A DNA stretch of 64,000 nucleotides from NCBI RefSeq assembly GCF_963666525.1, contig NZ_OY762905.1:186001-250000 (forward strand). The letters are read 5' to 3'. Below the pieces are notes generated by a model. The model did not search any database. It was given only the letters and a program-made list of their open reading frames with translations, and was not told the DNA's origin. The DNA comes from an uncultured Cohaesibacter sp. Its GTDB lineage: Bacteria; Pseudomonadota; Alphaproteobacteria; Rhizobiales; Cohaesibacteraceae. The translations under genes were made by a program, and so were the position numbers. This document shows positions 57,533 through 64,000 of the stretch, one piece after another. Numbering within the stretch: the stretch's first letter is position 1; every line of letters starts with the position of its first letter.

Positions 57533-59602
57533 ATGTCTGCGTCTGACGATCTTTTTGCCTCTGTGCCAACGCCAAAAGGTGGCGCCTCTGCCCCAAGGCA
57601 ACCCAAAGCGGAAGCCCCAACGCCAAAGCCTCAGGCCCAGAGCAATCCGGCACCGTCCGTTCCCGGCGTCAAGGCTGACTATACGGCAGCCGACATCGAG
57701 GTTCTGGAAGGTCTCGAGCCCGTGCGTCGCCGTCCCGGCATGTATATCGGCGGCACCGACGAAAAGGCACTGCACCATCTGTTTGCCGAAATCATTGACA
57801 ACTCCATGGACGAGGCCGTTGCGGGCTATGCGTCATGGATCGAGGTGGAACTGCTGCCGGACAATGTGATCACCGTTACCGATAACGGGCGCGGCATTCC
57901 GGTTGATCCGCATCCGAAATTCCCCAACAAGTCGGCGCTCGAAGTCATTTTCACCACCCTGCACGCTGGCGGCAAATTCGATTCTGCGGTCTATGAAACC
58001 TCCGGCGGTCTTCATGGTGTGGGCGCATCGGTTGTCAACGCCCTGTCCGAAACCATGTCCGTTGAAGTGGCCACCAACAAGAAGCTCTATCGCCAGAGCT
58101 TTTCCCGCGGCATCCCGACCGGTTCGCTGGAATTTCTGGGCGACATCCACAATCGCCGCGGCACCAAGGTCACCTTCAAGCCCGACCATGAAATTTTCGG
58201 CAAGAAGATCCGCTTCAAGCCGGAACAGCTGCTCAACATGGCCCGTTCCAAGGCCTATCTGTTTGGCGGCGTCGAGATTCGCTGGAACTGCGCGCCCGAG
58301 CTGCTGGAACACAATCCTGAGGTTCCGGACAAGGCGACTTTCCACTTCCCGAGCGGCCTCAAGGACTATCTGGCTGCAACACTGGGCAAGCAGAATCTGG
58401 TGACGCCGGAAATCTTCGCTGGTCGGACCGAAAAGACCTCCGGCCATGGTGCCGTCGAGTGGGCCGTATGCTGGTTTGGTGGCGACGGCTTCTTCAACTC
58501 CTATTGTAACACCGTTCCGACCCCGGAAGGTGGCACCCATGAGGCTGGCTTGCGCACCGCGCTGCTGCGCGGCCTCAAGAATTACGCCGAGCTGACCAAC
58601 AACAAGAAGGGTGCGGTGATCACCGCCGATGATGTGATGACCAGCGCCGGGGCCCTGCTCTCGGTTTTCATTCGCGAGCCCGAATTTGTTGGCCAGACCA
58701 AGGATCGTCTGGCTACCATGGCCGCCACCCGCATTGTCGAGCAGGCCTTACGCGATCAGTTCGACCACTGGCTGACCAACGCACCGCAACAGGCAAACCG
58801 CCTGCTTGAATGGGTCATCGACCGTGCCGACGAGCGCCTGCGCCGCCGCAAGGAAAAGGACGTCAGCCGCAAGTCAGCCGTGCGCAAGCTGCGCCTGCCG
58901 GGCAAGCTGGCCGACTGTTCGCAAAATGCCAAGGGCGATACCGAACTGTTCATCGTGGAAGGGGATTCCGCTGGTGGCTCCGCCAAGCAGGCTCGCAACC
59001 GGACCACACAGGCCGTTCTGCCCCTGCGCGGAAAGATCCTCAACGTCGCCAGCGCCTCCAGCGACAAGCTGCACGCCAACCAGTTGCTGGCCGACCTGGT
59101 TCAGGCTCTGGGCTGCGGCACGCGCAAGAATTACAATGATGAAGACCTGCGCTATGACCGCGTCATCATCATGACCGATGCTGACGTCGACGGAGCCCAT
59201 ATCGCCTCGCTGCTGCTGACCTATTTCCAGCGGGAAATGCCGCAGTTGATCCATAATGGCCATCTTTTCCTCGCTGTGCCGCCACTCTACCGCATCAGTC
59301 AAGGCGGCAAGACGCTCTACGCGCGCGACGACCAGCACAAGGAAGAGCTGCTCAACAAGGAATTCAAGGGCAAGGGCAAGATCGAGATCGGCCGCTTCAA
59401 AGGCCTTGGCGAAATGCGTTCGGATCAGCTCAAGGATACGACCATGGATCCCAAGAACCGGACATTGCTGAAAGTGCAGATCGTTGATATGGTTCCGGGG
59501 CAGACCAAGGAAGTCGTAATGCGCCTGATGGGGAACAAGCCGGAAGCACGCTTCGAGTTCATTCAGGAGAATGCTGAATTTGCGACCGATCTTGACATTT
59601 GA
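57533..59602 (+). CDS. parE: DNA topoisomerase IV subunit B
   Basis: The ATPase subunit of topoisomerase IV, which decatenates daughter chromosomes. 689 residues. After about 48 disordered Pro/Ala-rich residues comes the GHKL ATPase: IIDNSMDEAVAG, DNGRGIPVD, GGLHGVGASVVNALS. The TOPRIM part has EGDSAGGSAKQARNR and, further on, the DADVDGAHIASLLL metal site. The length and the C-terminus (ARFEFIQENAEFATDLDI) fit ParE rather than GyrB (about 800). ATG at 57533. Ends inside the start of the next gene. Confidence 0.96.
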   Translation: MSASDDLFASVPTPKGGASAPRQPKAEAPTPKPQAQSNPAPSVPGVKADYTAADIEVLEGLEPVRRRPGMYIGGTDEKALHHLFAEIIDNSMDEAVAGYASWIEVELLPDNVITVTDNGRGIPVDPHPKFPNKSALEVIFTTLHAGGKFDSAVYETSGGLHGVGASVVNALSETMSVEVATNKKLYRQSFSRGIPTGSLEFLGDIHNRRGTKVTFKPDHEIFGKKIRFKPEQLLNMARSKAYLFGGVEIRWNCAPELLEHNPEVPDKATFHFPSGLKDYLAATLGKQNLVTPEIFAGRTEKTSGHGAVEWAVCWFGGDGFFNSYCNTVPTPEGGTHEAGLRTALLRGLKNYAELTNNKKGAVITADDVMTSAGALLSVFIREPEFVGQTKDRLATMAATRIVEQALRDQFDHWLTNAPQQANRLLEWVIDRADERLRRRKEKDVSRKSAVRKLRLPGKLADCSQNAKGDTELFIVEGDSAGGSAKQARNRTTQAVLPLRGKILNVASASSDKLHANQLLADLVQALGCGTRKNYNDEDLRYDRVIIMTDADVDGAHIASLLLTYFQREMPQLIHNGHLFLAVPPLYRISQGGKTLYARDDQHKEELLNKEFKGKGKIEIGRFKGLGEMRSDQLKDTTMDPKNRTLLKVQIVDMVPGQTKEVVMRLMGNKPEARFEFIQENAEFATDLDI

Positions 59603-59987
59603 TGCTAAGGCTCGCCCCTTCATCCTGATATTGATGCTGGCGTTCAGCCAAGGTGCAATGCCCGCCCGGGCGGCGGACAACAACCTGCCGCCTTATGAGC
59701 AGAATTTGCGCCGCCTCAGCTCCGTGGTCGGAGCCCTTATGTATCTGGATCCATTGTGTAACCAGAGCGACCCCAAAGACTGGTACTTCCACATGGCCGC
59801 ATTGCTTGAAGCAGAGAATGCCGACGACTCGCGGACCCGGCAATTGAAAGACCGTTTCAACAAAAGCTACCAGACCTTTTCCCGCACCTACCGGAGCTGC
59901 AACGAGCAGGCTCGCAAGATCACAGAGCTCTATCACGAAGAGGGTCAGGCCCTGCTCACCACACTGAAGCTCAAGCACGCCCGTTAA
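59571..59987 (+). CDS. TIGR02301-type exported protein
   Basis: 138 residues with an N-terminal signal sequence: hydrophobic PFILILMLAFSQG and an ARA-A cleavage site near residue 34. The mature part is helical with two cysteines (DPLCNQ and RSCNEQ) and the segment LRRLSSVVGALMYL. It resembles the alphaproteobacterial TIGR02301 family of unknown function. ATG 59571 has GGAGA close upstream and overlaps the parE end by 32 bases, suggesting coupled translation. The stop TAA is part of a TTAACCAT motif. Confidence 0.62.
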   Translation: MLNLRPILTFDAKARPFILILMLAFSQGAMPARAADNNLPPYEQNLRRLSSVVGALMYLDPLCNQSDPKDWYFHMAALLEAENADDSRTRQLKDRFNKSYQTFSRTYRSCNEQARKITELYHEEGQALLTTLKLKHAR

Positions 59988-60021
59988 CCATGCAGGTTAA
60001 TTTCTACGGAAAACCTTAACC
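59984..60021. promoter_or_regulatory. cluster of TTAA motifs resembling CtrA half-sites
   Basis: TTAACCAT (59984-59991), TTAAT (59997-60001) and TTAACC (60016-60021) follow each other within 38 bases, upstream of the small gene at 60205. The first overlaps the stop codon of the preceding gene. The spacing between the first two TTAA units is 9 bases rather than the consensus 7. Confidence 0.3.
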
Positions 60022-60204
60022 TTTTGGTAACGAATTCCGCCACACCTCCTCAAAATCTGATATCCATTGATCATCGATTGAAGAATCAAGGCCTTGAGAA
60101 TCGGCGGCCTGCGGCATGACTCGTTGAGACAGTTCGACAGACACCGCAACCTTTCCCGCTTTCTCATACAGAAGATGACGAGTGTTCCGAGGAGACGCGT
60201 AACC

Positions 60205-60483
60205 ATGACTGATCGCACCTGTTTGAATCAAGGTTCAGCCCCGGAACTTGAAATCGTTGATCTAGACCAGCAGAAACAGCGTGCCCTGTGCATTCTGGGG
60301 GATCTGTGGGATCAGGCCTCCGACGACGGGATCAACATTGATTGCCTCGCCCATGCAGCTCTGTTTCAGGCTCTCAGCAGCCTTGTGTTGGCTTATGGCG
60401 AAGAGACGGTTTCCAAATTCTGTTCCGATCTGCCCAACCGCATTCTCTGCGGCGACTATACCCTCGATCGCAATCTCCAATAG
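60205..60483 (+). CDS. small conserved-looking protein, unknown function
   Basis: A 92-residue acidic, helical protein: QQKQRALCILGDLWDQA, then CLAHAALFQALSSLVLAYGEETV and LPNRILCGDYTL. No signal peptide or transmembrane helix. ATG 60205 has GGAG ten bases upstream; ATG 60175 is an alternative. It resembles small Rhizobiales proteins found after parE, from memory rather than alignment. Function unknown. Confidence 0.55.
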   Translation: MTDRTCLNQGSAPELEIVDLDQQKQRALCILGDLWDQASDDGINIDCLAHAALFQALSSLVLAYGEETVSKFCSDLPNRILCGDYTLDRNLQ

Positions 60484-60603
60484 CCCTTGCCTTGAGGAGA
60501 TCGTGAACAGAACGGCTGACCGCCGCCTTTTCTCCTTGCAATGCAATGCCCCTGCATGGACACTCGTGGCCACACCGGAAAGCCCTGAAACGCCTTATGC
60601 CTT

Positions 60604-60625
60604 CCCGGCTCTGCGCAGAGCCGGG
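60604..60625. terminator. 22-bp perfect palindrome
   Basis: CCCGGCTCTGC followed by its exact complement GCAGAGCCGGG, between the small gene ending at 60483 and the exported-protein gene at 60654. Followed by CTTTC rather than a full T-run. It could be an intrinsic terminator or a leader hairpin of the next gene. Confidence 0.45.
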
Positions 60626-60653
60626 CTTTCATATCATTGAGGTTGCGTGCACG

Positions 60654-61388
60654 ATGTCCGAATTCTTGCCAAAGAAGCCGCCGCATTCCATTCCCGCCAT
60701 CCTGTTTGCCATGGCCCTGCCCCTGCTCCCCGTCTCCGTAGCAGCTAGCGGGATCACGATCGATGGCGTCATTCAAGAGCCGGACTTTTCCGCAACAAGC
60801 CAGGGTGCGCCCTACTCAACGGAGACGGGGCCGATCACGTCGATGGGAACGGTTGACGGCGAGCCGCTCGATAGCCAGAACGGATTGACCATCTCGAGTA
60901 ATACACCGCGGGGTCCTGAGGTGTACCGTGACCTGAATCTGCTTCCCGCGCCGGTCTGGCAGATGGTCAATGCCCTGCAGACGGGCTGTCAGGATGGCAA
61001 TCTCGAAGCCTTGCGCGGCGCCATCGAAATGAACGAGATGCCGCCAAGCTTCGGTCCGGACGCCTCGGATCTGCCAGACCCGATTGCCAGCCTGCGAAGC
61101 CTTTCCGACCATGATGACGACAAGGATCAAGACATTTGCGGTGCATTGGAGAAGATTCTGGCCAGCGGCTTCGTCCTGGTCGATCTGGACGGTCCCTATG
61201 AAATGTTCGTCTGGCCCTATTTTGCGCGCTATCCGGTAGCAGCTCTCAACGACCAGCAAAGGATAGAGCTGACGCAGATCGTCCCTGAAGCGGGCTACGC
61301 AGATCTGCTGCGCACCGGCTACTACACCTATTTTCAGCTAGGTATTAGCCCGAATGGTGTCTGGCAATACTTCTTCAAAGAGCAGTAA
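60654..61388 (+). CDS. exported protein, unknown function
   Basis: 244 residues. The basic N-terminus MSEFLPKKPPH and the hydrophobic run IPAILFAMALPLLPVSVAAS form a signal peptide with cleavage near residue 31. The mature part is low in cysteine (two), with NLLPAPVWQMVNALQTGCQDGNLEALRGAIEMNEMPP, a short acidic stretch DHDDDKDQD, and an aromatic-rich C-terminus (YYTYFQLGISPNGVWQYFF). ATG 60654 has GAGG eleven bases upstream. Family not recognised. Confidence 0.62.
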   Translation: MSEFLPKKPPHSIPAILFAMALPLLPVSVAASGITIDGVIQEPDFSATSQGAPYSTETGPITSMGTVDGEPLDSQNGLTISSNTPRGPEVYRDLNLLPAPVWQMVNALQTGCQDGNLEALRGAIEMNEMPPSFGPDASDLPDPIASLRSLSDHDDDKDQDICGALEKILASGFVLVDLDGPYEMFVWPYFARYPVAALNDQQRIELTQIVPEAGYADLLRTGYYTYFQLGISPNGVWQYFFKEQ

Positions 61389-61478
61389 GTTGCCCGGAAA
61401 GCCTCATTTTTGTCTGTTCATTCCTTGAAACAGCGCCCATCCTTTCCATATGCAATCTTAACGACCGGGGAAGAAACA

Positions 61479-62000
61479 ATGTCGACCGACAAAACATCAT
61501 CTTGGGGCCTGCAGGGAGACGGGGAACACATGGGACGCTCCAGACAGTCAAGACAGCGGCGCTTTTTTTCTCCGTTGCAAAATCACCATGAAGACTACCA
61601 TCGGGAGTTCAACCTCAGAACACGCAAGTCGCAAAGCTATGGGGACGTTGTCCGGCGCACCTTGTTCTTCCAACTGCGCCTTGCTGCGGACAATTTGCGC
61701 GACCTGCTTCTCAGTCCCGTCGCCATCGTCGCCGCCCTGTTGGGCTTGCTTCGCCCCGCCGATCCCTCATGGGCGCTCGACCGGCTGATGATCTTTGGCA
61801 GAGCAACCGATCGCTGGATCAACCTGTTTGAGGAACAACCTCACGAATCCGAAGAACGCAGCAGCTGCACGATCGATGATCTGTTCGACCATGTCGAAAC
61901 CAGGATAAAGTCGAAACTGGACCCTGAAACCCCGGCGGAAGAATCTAGCTGGGCGAGCAGCTTTGCCGCCTTTCAGGCCACACAACAATCGCGAAAATGA
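61479..62000 (+). CDS. membrane-associated protein, unknown function
   Basis: 173 residues. A basic, Ser/Arg-rich first third (RSRQSRQRRFFSPL) is followed by one hydrophobic hairpin-like segment (LLLSPVAIVAALLGLL) near the middle, then a charged C-terminal part with DDLFDHVETRIKSKLD. It may be a monotopic inner-membrane protein. ATG 61479 has GGGGAAG upstream; an ATG 17 codons later is possible. No family recognised. Confidence 0.55.
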   Translation: MSTDKTSSWGLQGDGEHMGRSRQSRQRRFFSPLQNHHEDYHREFNLRTRKSQSYGDVVRRTLFFQLRLAADNLRDLLLSPVAIVAALLGLLRPADPSWALDRLMIFGRATDRWINLFEEQPHESEERSSCTIDDLFDHVETRIKSKLDPETPAEESSWASSFAAFQATQQSRK

Positions 62001-62229
62001 TATTGGCGATTTTTACAACGAATGGTTTTGCCCAAATCGGTTCAAATTTGGGGAAAATCGTCTAAATGCGTCTTTTGGCGTCGCAAATAAACCGTATTTA
62101 CTGCATTGCATTGACAAATTCGCTCAAAATCGTATGGTTCCGCCAATTCTAAAACCTATGCACGTTTTGAGGTTTGCTCAATCTTGAGAAACACCCAAAG
62201 CGCAGCGCAACAATTGGTTCCATCATCTG

Positions 62230-63771
62230 ATGAATTTTTCGGATCTAGGTCTGAGCGAAAAGGTGCTCGCAGCAGTGAGATCTGCTGGGTATGAAAAGCC
62301 GACTCCAATTCAGGAGCAGGCAATTCCCCATGTTTTGGCCAGACGTGACGTTTTGGGTGTAGCCCAAACCGGCACCGGCAAGACCGCCTCCTTCACTCTG
62401 CCGATGCTTTCTTTGCTCGAGACCGGACGCGCCAGAGCGCGCATGCCTCGTACTCTTATTCTGGAACCGACAAGAGAACTGGCTGCCCAGGTTGAGCAGA
62501 GTTTTGCCGTTTACGGTCAGAACCACCGGTTGACGGTATCCCTTCTTATCGGCGGCGTCTCCTTTGCGGATCAGCTCAAGAAGCTCGATCGCGGGGCTGA
62601 CGTTCTGATCGCCACACCGGGCCGTCTGCTTGACCATTTTGAACGCGGCAAACTGCTGTTGACCGGCGTTGACACTTTTGTCGTCGACGAAGCCGACCGT
62701 ATGCTGGACATGGGCTTCATCCCGGACATCGAACGCATTTGCAAGCTGCTGCCATTCACGCGCCAGACAGTCTTCTTTTCGGCAACCATGCCCAAGGAGA
62801 TCCAGCATCTCGCGGATCAGTTCCTGCACAATCCCGTCAGGGTAGAGGTGGCACCTGCCGCTTCCACCGCCAAGACGATCACCCAGCGCCTGATCTCTTC
62901 CGGCTCCAAGCCATGGGACAAGCGCGCTGTTCTTCGCTCGCTCATTGACAATGCCAAGGACCTGAAGAACGCAATCATCTTCTGCAATCGCAAGCGCGAT
63001 GTTGCTACGGTCTGCCGGTCTCTGACCAAACACGGCTACAGCGCCGGCGCCCTTCATGGCGACATGGACCAGACGTCCCGTATGGCAACACTAGACGGCT
63101 TCAAGAAAAACGAAGTCACACTGCTCGTCGCCTCTGACGTTGCTGCCCGCGGCCTCGACATTCCAACCGTCAGTCACGTCTTCAACTTCGATCTGCCAAC
63201 CCATGCGGAAGACTATGTCCACCGCATCGGGCGTACCGGGCGCGCCGGTCGCGAAGGAACTGCAGTTTCCATCGCCACCAAAGCCGACCGCAAATACATC
63301 GACGCCATCGAAGCATTGACCGGCGATACGATCGAATGGATTGGCAATATCGATTTCTCGTCCACTTCATCCGAAGATGATGATGAGGAACGCGGCAATT
63401 CACGCAAATCTTCCCGTCGTGGCCGTGGCAAACAGCGCTCCGAAGCGCCGAAAAACACCGAAGCATCAAAAAAGGCGGACGCTCCCAAGCACGAAGAGCG
63501 CCGTCAGGACAGGGCTCCCGCTCCGCGCAAGAAGGAACAGCCAGCACCAACGCCGGCTCCGGTTTCGGCTCCCGTCAGCGCTGCGGACTATGGCGACCCG
63601 TCGCCGCGTCCCGTTCCCTCCCGCAACGATGCTTCGCGCAACAACAGGGGACGTTCCAAGGATCGCGGTGAGCGGCAAGTGATTGGCATGGGCGATCATG
63701 TCCCTGCATTTCTTCTGTTGCCCATTCGCCCGACCAAGGAAAAGGAACAGAAGAACGGCACTTCCGATTGA
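62230..63771 (+). CDS. DEAD-box RNA helicase (RhlE-like)
   Basis: An ATP-dependent RNA helicase of 513 residues. The Q motif region (F-x-DLGLSEKVLAAVRSAG, KPTPIQ), motif I AQTGTGKT, motif Ia PTRELAAQ, motif II DEAD (VVDEADRMLDMGF), motif III SAT, and motifs V/VI ARGLD and HRIGRTGRAG are all present within the first 370 residues. The last 130 are a basic, disordered Arg/Lys/Pro/Ala tail, as in RhlE proteins involved in ribosome assembly and cold adaptation. ATG at 62230 lacks a clear ribosome site. Confidence 0.94.
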   Translation: MNFSDLGLSEKVLAAVRSAGYEKPTPIQEQAIPHVLARRDVLGVAQTGTGKTASFTLPMLSLLETGRARARMPRTLILEPTRELAAQVEQSFAVYGQNHRLTVSLLIGGVSFADQLKKLDRGADVLIATPGRLLDHFERGKLLLTGVDTFVVDEADRMLDMGFIPDIERICKLLPFTRQTVFFSATMPKEIQHLADQFLHNPVRVEVAPAASTAKTITQRLISSGSKPWDKRAVLRSLIDNAKDLKNAIIFCNRKRDVATVCRSLTKHGYSAGALHGDMDQTSRMATLDGFKKNEVTLLVASDVAARGLDIPTVSHVFNFDLPTHAEDYVHRIGRTGRAGREGTAVSIATKADRKYIDAIEALTGDTIEWIGNIDFSSTSSEDDDEERGNSRKSSRRGRGKQRSEAPKNTEASKKADAPKHEERRQDRAPAPRKKEQPAPTPAPVSAPVSAADYGDPSPRPVPSRNDASRNNRGRSKDRGERQVIGMGDHVPAFLLLPIRPTKEKEQKNGTSD

Positions 63772-63828
63772 GCCATCTGTGCACGCTTTCTGCTTTTCGA
63801 ACGAACAATGCCGTATGATCCGGCTTGA

Positions 63829-63857
63829 AACACCCCTTTTCCAAGGGGTGTTTTTTT
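63829..63857 (+). terminator. intrinsic terminator after the DEAD-box helicase
   Basis: AACACCCCTT and AAGGGGTGTT form a 10-bp stem around TTCC (63829-63852), followed by five T. It lies about 58 bases after the stop codon. Confidence 0.88.
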
Positions 63858-64000
63858 ATGCCCGCAGACACAAATCCGGTGTCAGTTCCGTGCAAGAGCC
63901 ATCAGAAGCGGCATTTTTCAACCAACCTGGTACAGAATTTTTCCTCCCGGAAACACGAAATCTGCCACATTTAACGTCGTTTTAAGCCTTGATCCAATAA
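63858..64000. other. right edge, no gene seen
   Basis: A frame from the ATG at 63858 reads a few dozen codons but has no ribosome site and immediately follows the terminator. No feature is supported here. Confidence 0.4.

Overview
The window is a 64 kb piece of alphaproteobacterial chromosome. Gene content and order point to Hyphomicrobiales (Rhizobiales): rpsB-tsf-pyrH-frr-uppS-cdsA-dxr, proS-lolC-lolD-dnaE, nuoA-N followed by birA-rnj-mce-DUF1467, tig-clpP-clpX-lon-hupB, and glnB-glnA. Base composition looks moderately GC-rich. The lineage (perhaps a marine Cohaesibacter- or Stappia-like group) is inferred and was not tested. Most of the long blocks are on the minus strand.

Layout. 1-238 holds the N-terminus of an alpha/beta hydrolase cut by the window edge. 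357-7153 (minus) is the translation, envelope and isoprenoid block from rpsB down to dxr. 7406-11675 is an accessory patch: a small secreted Cys-rich protein, an AraC regulator divergent from an EamA permease, and an NAD(P)-binding epimerase-like protein divergent from a LysR regulator. 11681-15127 is dnaE. A 27-residue membrane peptide gene with its own promoter lies at 15360-15443. 15917-19566 is lolD-lolC-proS. 20423-23693 is DUF1467, mce, rnj and birA. 23869-39477 is the complete 14-subunit complex I operon, carrying two extra small membrane-protein genes between nuoH and nuoI. 40073-41176 is a PfkB-family kinase. 41610-42481 has two tRNA-Asp copies facing away from two tRNA-Val copies. 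42662-43629 has a Ser-rich protein and a Cys-cluster protein. 43756-51161 is the proteostasis block (HU, Lon, ClpX, ClpP, trigger factor), followed by tRNA-Leu and the NAD(P)HX repair enzyme. 54236-56134 is glnB-glnA behind a sigma54-type promoter. 56300-62000 has a histidine-phosphatase-like protein without its usual nucleophile, a 57-residue tail-anchored peptide gene, parE and several poorly known alphaproteobacterial proteins. 62230-63771 is a DEAD-box RNA helicase.

Functionally this is mostly core genome: translation elongation and ribosome recycling, undecaprenyl phosphate, CDP-diacylglycerol and MEP isoprenoid steps, lipoprotein export, respiration, protein quality control, nitrogen assimilation and chromosome decatenation. 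No prophage, transposase, CRISPR array or recognisable defence system was seen. The most interesting items are small and regulatory: genes below usual length cut-offs, extra peptides inside the complex I operon, a long N-terminal extension on LolD, an inverted pair of CtrA-type 8-mers, and a strong terminator with no gene in front of it.
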